64,000 bases of DNA, taken from contig NZ_JACVBX010000002.1 in assembly GCF_014852585.1 (NCBI RefSeq), forward strand, positions 62,001 through 126,000. The letters run 5' to 3'. The notes below the pieces were generated by a model, which had not been told where the DNA came from, did no database searches, and was given only the letters and a program-made list of their open reading frames with translations. Positions 17,088 through 24,683 of this stretch are shown here, piece by piece. A program made the position numbers and the translations under genes. Numbering within the stretch: the stretch's first letter is position 1; each line of letters starts with the position of its first letter. The stretch comes from Pseudomonas sp. PDM18. Its GTDB lineage: Bacteria; Pseudomonadota; Gammaproteobacteria; Pseudomonadales; Pseudomonadaceae.

Positions 17088-17113
17088 GGGGGGCACGTGC
17101 GGTCGTCAGGGCC

Positions 17114-17177
17114 GTAGGGCCCACAACGCGCCAGCGTTATCCGCCGCGGATAGCCTGTTCCAGGTTATGCACCCTAC
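17114..17177. repeat. Second-family intergenic palindrome (GTAGGG...CCCTAC)
   Basis: A 64-bp imperfect inverted repeat bounded by GTAGGGC and CACCCTAC, with internal CAACGCGCCAGCGTTATCCG. It shares its termini and the core GCGTTATCC with elements at 24304, 44106 and 49601. Confidence 0.65.
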
Positions 17178-17238
17178 ACTCCTGCAGATGACGGACCTGT
17201 AGGAGGGCCATGCCCGCGAACGCGCCGGCAAGGCGCGC

Positions 17239-17751
17239 TTACGCCCGACCTTCAGCCTTCTCGAACAGCGCCAGCAGGTCCGTCAGCGTGCTTTCCAGGT
17301 ACTCGCCGGCACGGTAGGCAGGCTTGAGTGCCTCACCGCCTGTCACCACCTTCAGCGGCCGTTCGATGAAGCGGCCCACCGGCTGGAAATCACCATCGAG
17401 CACCAGCGCCACCGGAATCAGGATGCGCTCCAGCGTCCTGCGTTCGCGCAGGTCGTCCTCGGCGCGGCCCTTGGTGATCACCGCCAGCTCCACGCGTGGT
17501 TGCAGGCGTTGCAGGTGGTCCATCACGGTGATGTTGATCTGACAGTCCGGACACCACATCTCGCCAGCGATCAGCAGGTGGTAGCGGCCTTCGACGGCCT
17601 GGATGCGGCGCAGGGTATCGGCGCTGATCGTGCCGGGCTCGGCCAACTGCTGCTGGACCTTGCGCACGCCGGCGATCTCGTCGGGCAGGCCGTGGGCGAC
17701 GAAGGCGTCGAAGCCCTCGCCGATGGAGAAGAGTTCCTCGAAGGAGGCCAT
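17239..17751 (-). CDS. Thioredoxin-fold family protein with CPDC active site
   Basis: 170 residues from the ATG at 17751, selected because AAGGAAAT lies 6 nt upstream. The thioredoxin motif W-C-P-D-C is at residues 66-70 after a 60-residue helical N-terminal extension, and a cis-Pro loop equivalent (ILIPVALVLDGDFQPVGRF) follows. No signal peptide, so it is cytoplasmic. CPDC differs from the CGPC of classical thioredoxin, and the family is usually annotated only as thioredoxin-like. It lies 57 bp downstream of an NTF2-like gene on the same strand, so a two-gene unit is likely. Partner proteins are unknown. Confidence 0.8.
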   Translation of the reverse strand: MASFEELFSIGEGFDAFVAHGLPDEIAGVRKVQQQLAEPGTISADTLRRIQAVEGRYHLLIAGEMWCPDCQINITVMDHLQRLQPRVELAVITKGRAEDDLRERRTLERILIPVALVLDGDFQPVGRFIERPLKVVTGGEALKPAYRAGEYLESTLTDLLALFEKAEGRA

Positions 17752-17808
17752 GGGGATTTCCTTGAACGGGTAATGGCCCATCCCAGCAGAAATCCCCGCG
17801 GCGGGCAA

Positions 17809-18252
17809 TCAGCTCTTGGCGGTCTGCGCCTTGGCTGCCGCCAGGTAGGGCGCCAGGCGGCGGCCCATTTCCTCGCCCAGGGCCTGCAGGCCGCTGAGCG
17901 GACGGACCATCACTTCGAACTCGACGATCTTGCCGTTCTCGTCGAAGCGGACCATGTCGATACCCTTGAGGTCCTTGCCGTTCACCGTGGCGCTGAACTC
18001 CAGCACCACGTTGAGGCCGTCTCCGGTGGCCAGCTCGCGGTGGTAGGTGAAGTTCTCGAACACCTGCAGCACGGTGTTGAGGATGGTCGAGACCACCGGC
18101 GCGCCGGGGTAGGGCGAGTGCGCCATGGGCGAGCGGAACACCGCGTTGGGCGCCAGCAGCTGCGGCAGGTTGGACAGGTTCTGGGCAGCCACCATCTGGT
18201 GCCAGCTGGCCAGCGAAGCGGCGGCCTGGGGATGCAGGTTCAGTGCGGTCAC
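17809..18252 (-). CDS. NTF2-like / SnoaL-type small protein
   Basis: 147 residues. The start is a GTG at 18252 with a near-consensus AGGAGGT 7 nt upstream, so the non-ATG start is well supported. The alpha/beta pattern (LASWHQMVAAQNLSNLPQLLAPNAVFRSPMAHSPYPG, then strands VVLEFSATVNGKDLKGIDMVRFDENGKIVEFEVMVRP) is that of nuclear-transport-factor-2-like cone-shaped folds, found in SnoaL cyclases and many small binding proteins. No enzymatic residue pattern can be assigned. Probably co-transcribed with the following thioredoxin-like gene. Confidence 0.75.
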   Translation of the reverse strand: MTALNLHPQAAASLASWHQMVAAQNLSNLPQLLAPNAVFRSPMAHSPYPGAPVVSTILNTVLQVFENFTYHRELATGDGLNVVLEFSATVNGKDLKGIDMVRFDENGKIVEFEVMVRPLSGLQALGEEMGRRLAPYLAAAKAQTAKS

Positions 18253-18361
18253 GGGAATACCTCCTGAGAGTTCTTGTTGTTCACTCAGGACGATACGGCC
18301 GGCCCGGCAGGTCGCTCAATGATCGGAAATGACAGAAGACTGATCCTGGCGCACAGCGCCT

Positions 18362-18865
18362 TCAGTGCGTGGCCGGGCTGATCAGGTAGCTCACCAGCTG
18401 CGGGTCGTCCCCCGGCTCGATGCTCTGCACCGGACGCGGCAGGTCGGCAAACACGGCTTTCCAGAAGGCTGCCGCCACCTCGTCCTGGGAATAGAAACGC
18501 ACCAGCCAGGGGCCGGGATTGCCCAGCAGCATCTGGTTGGCCAGCGCGCGGCCGATTCCCAGGCGCCGGTACTTCTTCAGCACGAACAGGTCCGACAGCT
18601 CCAGCGCGTCGATGCCCGGCAGCTCGCTGCCTTCCACCAGCAGGAAGCCGGCAATGAAGCCGTCGGCGAGGATCAGGTTGGCGCTCCACTCCGGCTCGCT
18701 CCAGTAGCGCGCCAGGTGCTCCTCGTGGATGTAGAAGCGGCCGTCGACCTCGACGTCCTCGTCTTCCCAGTCCGACGACTCGTAAGCGTAATACTGGTAG
18801 AGGTTGCGGATCTGGTCCTGGTGCTCAGGGCCGGCCTGCACCAGCTGGATGGAAAGATCGTTCAT
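18362..18865 (-). CDS. GNAT family N-acetyltransferase
   Basis: 167 residues from the ATG at 18865. A longer open frame upstream of this ATG lies in the shadow of the divergent Rrf2 gene and is not used. The acetyl-CoA binding motif A is visible as LSDLFVLKKYRRLGIGRALANQMLL (Q/RxxGxG/A type), followed by PWLVRFYSQDEVAAAFWKAVF. An acidic N-terminal part (YAYESSDWEDEDVEVDG) may shape the acceptor site. Substrate unknown; small molecules or protein N-termini are typical. Confidence 0.8.
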   Translation of the reverse strand: MNDLSIQLVQAGPEHQDQIRNLYQYYAYESSDWEDEDVEVDGRFYIHEEHLARYWSEPEWSANLILADGFIAGFLLVEGSELPGIDALELSDLFVLKKYRRLGIGRALANQMLLGNPGPWLVRFYSQDEVAAAFWKAVFADLPRPVQSIEPGDDPQLVSYLISPATH

Positions 18866-19007
18866 GGTCGAGGGCTCGCGGGGAGGCGGAAGAGGGCGGG
18901 TGATCGCCATTGTCGCCCATTCCCGTGGCAATGCCAGTGGCAGACGGGTTTGAACCGCGCCGCGGCGGGGTGCGATGATGCACGCGCCTTCACCTTCGAG
19001 ACCCATC

Positions 19008-19439
19008 GTGCGAACCGACAGCCGCCTCTCGCGCATGCTCCACGTGCTGCTGCACATGGCCCGCGACGACCAGCCCGTGACCTCCGAGCGCATCGCCCAG
19101 ATGCTCGGCACCAACCCGGCCGTGGTGCGGCGGACCATGGGTGGCCTGCGCGAGGCCGGCTACGTGCGCTCGGAGAAGGGCCACGGCGGCGGCTGGACGC
19201 TGGACTGCGACCTGGCGCAGGTGACGCTGCTGGATGTCTACCGCGCGGTGGGCAGCGAGCGCCTGTTCGCCATGGGCTTCGACAACGTGCACCCGGACTG
19301 CCTGGTGGAAAAGGTGGTCAACGCCGCCCTTCAGGACGCCATGGAGCAGGCCACCGCCATCCTCCTGGAGCGCCTGGGCGCCGTGTCCCTGGCTGATCTG
19401 GCCGAACGCTTCACGGCGCTTTACCCGAAAGACCACTGA
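19008..19439 (+). CDS. Rrf2 family transcriptional regulator
   Basis: 143 residues from the GTG at 19008, chosen because it gives the compact N-terminus usual in the family (RTDSRLSRMLHVLLHMARDD) and has CGAG 7 nt upstream; ATG codons at 18975 or 18978 would add 11 residues. The winged HTH is evident (TSERIAQMLGTNPAVVRRTMGGLREAGYVRSEKGHGGGWTL). It lacks the three clustered Cys of the Fe-S sensors IscR and NsrR; only two isolated Cys are present, so it resembles the YwnA-like branch. A clean dyad just downstream (19497-19513) in front of the next gene is a candidate target. Confidence 0.85.
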   Translation: MRTDSRLSRMLHVLLHMARDDQPVTSERIAQMLGTNPAVVRRTMGGLREAGYVRSEKGHGGGWTLDCDLAQVTLLDVYRAVGSERLFAMGFDNVHPDCLVEKVVNAALQDAMEQATAILLERLGAVSLADLAERFTALYPKDH

Positions 19440-19496
19440 TGATTCCTGGCTGAAATGCCGGTCGATGACCGGCGTTGACCCTGTGCGCTCAATCAA

Positions 19497-19513
19497 GTTA
19501 CTTTAAAAGTAAC
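19497..19513. promoter_or_regulatory. Candidate operator: 8-bp-arm palindrome before the DUF1360-like gene
   Basis: GTTACTTT-A-AAAGTAAC has perfect 8-bp arms around one base, in an AT-rich patch between the Rrf2 gene and the membrane protein gene, 30 bp before the latter's start codon. Confidence 0.55.
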
Positions 19514-19543
19514 GAAAGATACCAAGCCCACCAGGAACCTCCC

Positions 19544-19930
19544 ATGATCGATCTCTTGAACTCGCCGCTGGCCGGCGCGCTGTGGACCTGCCTTGCCCTG
19601 GCCATCGCCGCCTCCGCGCTGTCCATGACCGTCACCCAGACCGAACTCTTCGCACCCCTGCGCGCACTGGCCTGGAAGGTCCACCCGCAGGTCGGCCACC
19701 TGTTCCAGTGCTTCTACTGCTTCAGCCACTGGGTGGTGATCGCCGGCACGCTGGTCTACCGTCCGGTAGTGATCGCCAGTGGCTGGGCGCCGGTCGATTG
19801 GCTGGTGGCGACCTTCTTCACCATCGCCCTCACCGCAATGTTCTGCGGGCTGCTGTTCAAGGTGTTCCTCACCGCCATGGCCAAGGCCGTCAGCGAGCGG
19901 GAGCTGAAGAAGCTGTTCGCCAGCGAGTGA
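19544..19930 (+). CDS. Small inner-membrane protein (DUF1360-like)
   Basis: 128 residues from the ATG at 19544, with AGGAAC upstream. Three hydrophobic segments (about 8-28, 50-70 and 80-105) and the motif FQCFYCFSHWVVIAG, a CxxC followed by His-Trp at the start of a membrane helix, resemble DUF1360 proteins; the match is from memory and moderate. The C-terminus is amphipathic and charged (SERELKKLF). It lies directly behind the Rrf2 gene and a palindrome, and 16 bp before a methyltransferase gene, suggesting a regulated two-gene unit. Function unknown. Confidence 0.65.
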   Translation: MIDLLNSPLAGALWTCLALAIAASALSMTVTQTELFAPLRALAWKVHPQVGHLFQCFYCFSHWVVIAGTLVYRPVVIASGWAPVDWLVATFFTIALTAMFCGLLFKVFLTAMAKAVSERELKKLFASE

Positions 19931-19946
19931 CCAGAAAGGACTCTGC

Positions 19947-20636
19947 ATGACCCCCTCCGAACTGTTGGCCCCGTTCCACGACCCCGCCGCCGCCGCGCGC
20001 TACGCGGAAAACCCGCCGCGCTTCGTCCCCGGCCTGTTCGACCTGCATCGCATGGCAGCCATCCTGCTGGCCGAGCAGGCGCCGCACGACGGCCACCTGC
20101 TGGTACTCGGCGCGGGCGGCGGCATGGAGTTGCGCGCCTTTGCCGAAGCCCAGGCGGCCTGGCGCTTCACCGGCGTCGACCCATCTGCCGAGATGCTCGC
20201 GGTGGCGGCACAGATGCTCGGGCCGAACGCTGGGCGCGCTGACCTGCAGCAGGGCTACATTGACGACGCACCGCCGGGGCCGTTCGATGGCGGCGCCTGC
20301 CTGCTGACTCTGCACTTCCTGCCCGAGGTGGAGCGCCTGCGCGTGCTGCGCGAGATCCACGCCCGATTGAGTCCCGGCGCTGCCTTCGTCATGGCGCATC
20401 TCTGCGCGCCGCAAGGCGCTGGCGAGCGGGCCCGCTGGCTGTCGCGCTATGCCGAGTTCGCCGTCAGCGCGGGGATGGAACCCGCCAGCGCGCAGCAGGC
20501 TCGCAGCGCCGTGGATGCGCACCTGAACATCCTCACGCCCGAGCAGGACGAAGCGCTGCTCTGGGAGGCCGGCTTCGGCCGCATCGAAACCTTCTACGTC
20601 GGCTTCGCCTTCCGTGGCTGGGTCGCGCTCGCCTGA
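19947..20636 (+). CDS. Class I SAM-dependent methyltransferase
   Basis: 229 residues, ATG at 19947 with AAAGGA 7 nt upstream. Motif I (LLVLGAGGGMELRAFAE, about residues 50-66), the acidic residue binding the ribose (FTGVDPSAEML), and motif IV-like GGACLLTLHFLPEVERLRVLREIHARLSPGA mark a Rossmann-fold methyltransferase of the UbiE/CmoA-like type. The family acts on small molecules or tRNA-linked substrates; the acceptor here is not identifiable. It follows the DUF1360-like gene by 16 bp and precedes the HIT gene by 49 bp on the same strand. Confidence 0.8.
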   Translation: MTPSELLAPFHDPAAAARYAENPPRFVPGLFDLHRMAAILLAEQAPHDGHLLVLGAGGGMELRAFAEAQAAWRFTGVDPSAEMLAVAAQMLGPNAGRADLQQGYIDDAPPGPFDGGACLLTLHFLPEVERLRVLREIHARLSPGAAFVMAHLCAPQGAGERARWLSRYAEFAVSAGMEPASAQQARSAVDAHLNILTPEQDEALLWEAGFGRIETFYVGFAFRGWVALA

Positions 20637-20685
20637 AGCTGACCTCTGCTAGGCTGGCATCCCGTTTTGCGCTGGACGCCAGTCG

Positions 20686-21177
20686 ATGCAGATTCCTGCC
20701 ACCCACGTCATCCACCAGGCCGAGCACTGGCTGCTCAACCATCATCTGGCGTCCGCCTTGCCGGGCTACCTGATGCTCGGTTCGAAGCAGTCGGTGGATT
20801 CCCTGGCTGACCTGCCGGAAGCCGCGCTGGCGGAAATGGGCGTGCTGATGGCGAAGGTGCAACGCGTCCTCGAAACAACACTGCATCCCAAGTGGCTGTA
20901 CATCGGCCGTTTCGGCCATTCGCCGGGCTTGCCGATCCACTTCCATTTCATCCCGGTTTACGCCTGGGTCGAGGAAGCGTTCTGGGCCGATGAGCGTTAT
21001 CGGTTGCTCGGCGAGTTTGCGCATATCGAGGACGCGGCCACCCAGACCGACGGCGCCGAACTGACCCTGTTCGTCTGGCGTGAATTTGGCGAAGCGCCGA
21101 TACCGCCGGTGGTGCAGGGGCCATCGATCCAGCAGGTGATCGAGTTGCTACGCGAGCGTTTCGTCCAACCCCAGTGA
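20686..21177 (+). CDS. HIT-like family protein with altered histidine triad
   Basis: 163 residues. The HIT motif HxHxHxx aligns with LPIHFHFIPV: the first His is replaced by Pro, while the nucleophilic middle His and the third His are kept. N-terminal features (GYLMLGSKQSVDSLADLPEAALAEM) match the HIT fold, and the C-terminus runs into helical sequence. HIT proteins hydrolyse or transfer nucleoside monophosphates; activity with a missing first His is uncertain. Its 3' end overlaps the convergent LysR gene by 30 bp. Confidence 0.75.
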   Translation: MQIPATHVIHQAEHWLLNHHLASALPGYLMLGSKQSVDSLADLPEAALAEMGVLMAKVQRVLETTLHPKWLYIGRFGHSPGLPIHFHFIPVYAWVEEAFWADERYRLLGEFAHIEDAATQTDGAELTLFVWREFGEAPIPPVVQGPSIQQVIELLRERFVQPQ

Positions 21178-22092
21178 TCCCAGCAACCAGTCATGGAACA
21201 GCTGCGCCGCCGGCGACAGCTGGCGGTGGCGCAGGGATACCAGGTACTCGCCGCGCTCCGTGACCATGGCAAGGTCCGTCACCCGCTGCATCTCGCCATT
21301 GGCCACCGCCTCGTCGGCCATGAAGCCCCAGGCCAGGCCGATGCCCATGCCCTGCTGGACGGCGCGGTAGGCGAGGGTGAGCTGGTTGAACACCGGGTCG
21401 CTCTCCGCCGGCTGGTAGTCCTTGCCGAAGTGGCCGAACCAGTCGTGCCAGTCCAGGCAGCTCCAGGCCGAGGTATCCAGCTGCACCAGGGGGGCTGCGG
21501 CGAGCTGGTCGAGGGTGGTGATGCGGGATGCGTCGAAGTCCGGCCGGGCCACCGGGTAGACCACCTCCGGCAGCACGAAGCGGCTGTTCAGCGTGGTCCA
21601 GTCGCCGGCGCCGTAGAGGATGCCCAGGTCGAAATCCACCAGGCTGGCTTCGTCGATCTCGTTGATTGCGTGCACGTGCACGGCGATGCCGGGGTGGGCC
21701 TTGTTGAATTCGATCAGCTTGGGAAACAGCCAGAACTGCGCCAGTGCATGGGTCGCCAGCACCGACACGGCGTTGCTCTGGTGCACATTACGGATGCGCC
21801 GCACGCTGTGTTGTAGGCGATCGAGCAGCATGTCGACAGTGGTTAGCAGCTCCGCGCCAGCGGCGGTCAGGGTGACACCGCGTGGTTTGCGCTCGAACAG
21901 CGGCACCTTGAGGCTGTCTTCCAGCGCGCGCATCTGCTTGCTCACCGCGCTCTGGGTGAGGAACAGCTCCGTGGCGGCCTGGGTGAAGCTGCCATAGCGG
22001 CCCACGGCCTCGAAGGTAATGAGAGTTTCCAGGGGCGGCAGGGTGCGCAGGTAACGGCTGATGACGGCTCTCCGGTGAAAGGCTTGAGGCAT
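21148..22092 (-). CDS. LysR family transcriptional regulator (GcvA-like)
   Basis: 314 residues. The HTH (about 15-75: RTLPPLETLITFEAVGRYGSFTQAATELFLTQSAVSKQMRALEDSLKVPLFER) opens with the PPLETL signature of the GcvA/AmpR branch. The effector domain includes VSVLATHALAQFWLFPKLIEF. It is divergent from an EamA transporter gene 108 bp away and probably controls it. A CATTCC-TTGTG-GGAATG dyad covers its own start codon (22090-22106), suggesting autoregulation. Confidence 0.88.
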   Translation of the reverse strand: MPQAFHRRAVISRYLRTLPPLETLITFEAVGRYGSFTQAATELFLTQSAVSKQMRALEDSLKVPLFERKPRGVTLTAAGAELLTTVDMLLDRLQHSVRRIRNVHQSNAVSVLATHALAQFWLFPKLIEFNKAHPGIAVHVHAINEIDEASLVDFDLGILYGAGDWTTLNSRFVLPEVVYPVARPDFDASRITTLDQLAAAPLVQLDTSAWSCLDWHDWFGHFGKDYQPAESDPVFNQLTLAYRAVQQGMGIGLAWGFMADEAVANGEMQRVTDLAMVTERGEYLVSLRHRQLSPAAQLFHDWLLGSLGLDETLA

Positions 22093-22106
22093 TCCTTGTG
22101 GGAATG
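22090..22106. promoter_or_regulatory. Dyad overlapping the LysR start codon
   Basis: CATTCC-TTGTG-GGAATG, 6-bp perfect arms, in the intergenic region shared by the LysR gene and the EamA transporter gene. Confidence 0.4.
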
Positions 22107-22200
22107 TCTCGGTGCGGATTTATCCTTGGTCAGAACCTACCACAACCGCTACCGTGGCGGCTCTTTATGGGCATTCACTGAAGTATCGAGGTTGTTGGGG

Positions 22201-23151
22201 ATGAAGCGCGGGGTGGTCTACGCAGGCATGGCAGGGGCAATCTGGGGCGGGGTGATCCTCGCGCCGTCGCTGGTGCCGGAATTCAACCCGCTGCTGATCA
22301 GCTCTGTGCGTTTCGCGCTGTATGGCGTCATCTCGTTGCTGATCGCCTTGCCGGTGGCGCTCGGCCTGCTGCGCCGGGTCAGCCGCGAGGACCTGTCGAT
22401 GCTGATTCGCCTGTCCCTGGCCGGCAACCTGCTGTACTTCGCGCTGCTGTCGGCGGCGGTGCAGTTTGCCGGGGTGGCGGCGGCCTCCCTGATCAACGGC
22501 ATCATGCCGCTGGCGATCAGCTACCGCAGCCGTTCCGAGCAGGACTCGCTGCCGCTGGCGCGGATGAAGATGCCGCTGGCGCTGGTGGCGCTGGGCATCC
22601 TCTGCATCAACCTTGATCCATCGGCGCTGATGGCTGCCGGCAGTACACCGGGCGAGCGCATCCTCGGCATCGTCTGCGGCTTCTCGGCGGTGGTCTGCTG
22701 GTCCTGGTTCGCCACCGCGAACGCTCGCTACCTGAAGGCCAGCCACTTCAACAGCCACGAATGGTCGACCCTGACCGGCGTGGTCACCGGCGTCATGGCT
22801 GTGGTGCTGGCAGGCGTGGGCGTGTTGATCGCGCCGCAGGCGGTGCCGACCGGTATTTCCTCGGAGCGCTGGATGGTGTTCCTCTGGGTCTCGCTGTTCC
22901 TCGCCATCTTCGGCTCGTGGGTTGCTAACGGCTTGTGGAACGCCGCGACGCGCCGCCTGCCGATGAGCCTCGGTGGCCAGTTGATCGTCTTCGAAACGCT
23001 GTTCGCCTGCGCCTATGCCTACATCAACGAGCAGCGGCTGCCCGGTCCGGTGGAGGCGCTGGCGATCGTCCTGCTGACTGTCGGCGTGCTCTGGGCCATC
23101 GGCCTGCACCGTGCGCCGGCTGAGGTCCCGGCGCGCGCCGTGGAGTCCTGA
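22201..23151 (+). CDS. EamA/DMT family transporter
   Basis: 316 residues from the ATG at 22201; upstream in-frame codons lie in the regulatory region and are not used. Ten membrane helices arranged as two EamA repeats are visible (GVVYAGMAGAIWGGVILAPSL begins repeat one; ILGIVCGFSAVVCWSWFATANARYLK begins repeat two). The family exports amino acids or other metabolites through the inner membrane. The divergent LysR gene is the likely regulator. Substrate unknown. Confidence 0.85.
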   Translation: MKRGVVYAGMAGAIWGGVILAPSLVPEFNPLLISSVRFALYGVISLLIALPVALGLLRRVSREDLSMLIRLSLAGNLLYFALLSAAVQFAGVAAASLINGIMPLAISYRSRSEQDSLPLARMKMPLALVALGILCINLDPSALMAAGSTPGERILGIVCGFSAVVCWSWFATANARYLKASHFNSHEWSTLTGVVTGVMAVVLAGVGVLIAPQAVPTGISSERWMVFLWVSLFLAIFGSWVANGLWNAATRRLPMSLGGQLIVFETLFACAYAYINEQRLPGPVEALAIVLLTVGVLWAIGLHRAPAEVPARAVES

Positions 23152-23152
23152 G

Positions 23153-23851
23153 TCAGGCCTTCGGGCTGCCTTCCAGGCGCGGGCTCCAGTCTTCCACCGC
23201 ACCATTCTCCAGGCGCCGCGACAGGGTGCGGCGCCAGTTCGGTGGTAATGGCAGTTCCAGGCATTCGCGCAGCACGTCGGCGTCCACGCGCTTGTCGAAC
23301 AGCACGGCGGAGAGCCGTTGCAGCGACCATTCGGCATAGGGTCGTTCGATCAGTTCGATCGTCGCTCCGGCGGCCACCGAGCCTTCCTCCAGCACCCGGT
23401 AGTACCAGCCGGTACGCCCCGATTCCTGCACGCGCAGGGCCATCTGCGCCACGTCGAAGCGGTCGTTGAGTTTCCAGCACGGCATGCGCCCCTGGGACAC
23501 CGCCAGCAGCGCCGTGCCGGCGCGGATGCGGTCGCCCAGGCAGAGGTCCGCTTCGGTCCAGCCGGTGGTGCTGAAGTTCTCCCCGAACGCGCCGGGCTGG
23601 CCCAGCAGCGGGTGCGCGCCCAACTCGGCGGCCCAGTCTGCGTAGTGCTCGCGGGGGTAGTGGTGGATAGCCTTTTCGATGCCGCCGTGGACGCGCAGGT
23701 CGCCCTGCTCGTCGCTCTCCAGCCCCAACGTGGTCACTGCCAGAATGGCCTGGCGCGGTTGCTTGGCGATGGCGCTGCGCGAACCGGGCCGGGTGAAGGG
23801 CACGGCTTGGCCGGTGAGGAGGGCGTCGAGGGAAACGGCGGGGAGGCTCAT
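23153..23851 (-). CDS. MOSC domain protein (YiiM-like)
   Basis: 232 residues from the ATG at 23851. The MOSC core includes LRVHGGIEKAIHHYPREHYADW, GAFGENFSTTGWTEADLCLGDRIRAG and the conserved Cys in SQGRMPCWKLNDRF, which in YiiM and mARC proteins holds the molybdenum cofactor. YiiM of E. coli (about 224 residues) reduces N-hydroxylated bases such as 6-hydroxylaminopurine, so a detoxification role is likely. It ends 1 bp after the convergent EamA gene. Confidence 0.85.
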   Translation of the reverse strand: MSLPAVSLDALLTGQAVPFTRPGSRSAIAKQPRQAILAVTTLGLESDEQGDLRVHGGIEKAIHHYPREHYADWAAELGAHPLLGQPGAFGENFSTTGWTEADLCLGDRIRAGTALLAVSQGRMPCWKLNDRFDVAQMALRVQESGRTGWYYRVLEEGSVAAGATIELIERPYAEWSLQRLSAVLFDKRVDADVLRECLELPLPPNWRRTLSRRLENGAVEDWSPRLEGSPKA

Positions 23852-23981
23852 GACGGGATTCTCGGGCTGGAAATGGTGTCGACCAAAAACTACCTGGACA
23901 AAATCCGCCAGAACGGTAGGCTCTGTCAAGGTTTCGATTCGATACCAATAACTCCCTGTTTCATCTTCACGAGAGTCCGCC

Positions 23982-24221
23982 ATGCACCAGTACCGCCTGA
24001 CTATCCAGCGCCACGGCCAGTTGCTCGGCCATTTCGATTCCGACCTGCCCTGGGCCCGCGACGCCGTTCGCGCCATCGCAGAGAGCCTGGGCGGGCAGGG
24101 TTTCGACCTGGTGTTGCAGGTGGCCGACAGCGAGCGGCGTCTGCTGGAAAGTTCGCCGGCCGGCATCAAGGTGCTGGCCAGCGAGCCCTTGTTCCGTCCG
24201 ATGCCGCTGGACACCCTGTAG
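23982..24221 (+). CDS. Hypothetical protein (79 aa)
   Basis: 79 residues, soluble, no signal peptide: MHQYRLTIQRHGQLLGHFD, then an Ala/Arg-rich helix (AVRAIAESLGGQGFDLVLQVADSERRLLESS). The alternating hydrophobic pattern in the first 20 residues suggests an edge beta-strand followed by a helix. It is divergent from the MOSC gene. There is no strong ribosome site (a GAG lies 9 nt upstream), but codon use matches neighbouring genes and the reverse frames are weaker. Function not recognised. Confidence 0.6.
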   Translation: MHQYRLTIQRHGQLLGHFDSDLPWARDAVRAIAESLGGQGFDLVLQVADSERRLLESSPAGIKVLASEPLFRPMPLDTL

Positions 24222-24683
24222 GAGCAAGCCGCTCGCTAGAGATGAGATAGGGGTGCGGTCTTGTTCATAGGGCGCCCCTGCAGGGTGATTCCAGTATCAG
24301 GCTGTAGGGCAGATAACGCTGGCGCGTCACGCGCCCAAAAGCAGGCAGGGCGTGTCTTGGGTAGGAGCAAGGGCTGGTCGCCCCTCGGGCCCGCAGGGCC
24401 GGCCCGACGTCAGGCGCGCAACTGGCTTTCTAACAGGCCGGCGGCATCACGCCAGCGCGGCCAGAGGTTGCCTTGCCAGTCACCATCGACGGGAATTCAC
24501 CCTGCAAGCTCGCTTTTGCAGTTGAGCATGTGATGGACCCTGGCGCGCAATCCACGTCCGGGAAGGGCGGGAACTCCCGGCGAAACGTCTGACATGGGCT
24601 TTACTCAAGGATTTTCGTCGCGATTGAAGGGCTGACGGCCCGTCGTTGAAATTCATCCATCCGAAGCGTCAGGAGCAACACCG
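24222..24683. other. 462-bp gap without a recognisable gene
   Basis: Contains a GTAGGG-family element remnant (24304-24337), a truncated REP half (GTAGGAGCAAGGGCTGG at 24361), a GC-rich palindrome around 24397 (GGGCCCGCAGGGCC), and presumably the promoter of the alcohol dehydrogenase gene. Open frames here lack ribosome sites and coding-like composition. Confidence 0.6.
24304..24337. repeat. GTAGGG-family palindrome remnant
   Basis: GTAGGGCAGATAACGCTGGC followed by GCGTCACGCGCCC: shares the terminus and the ATAACGC core with the element at 44106-44141 but has lost its right terminus. Confidence 0.5.
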
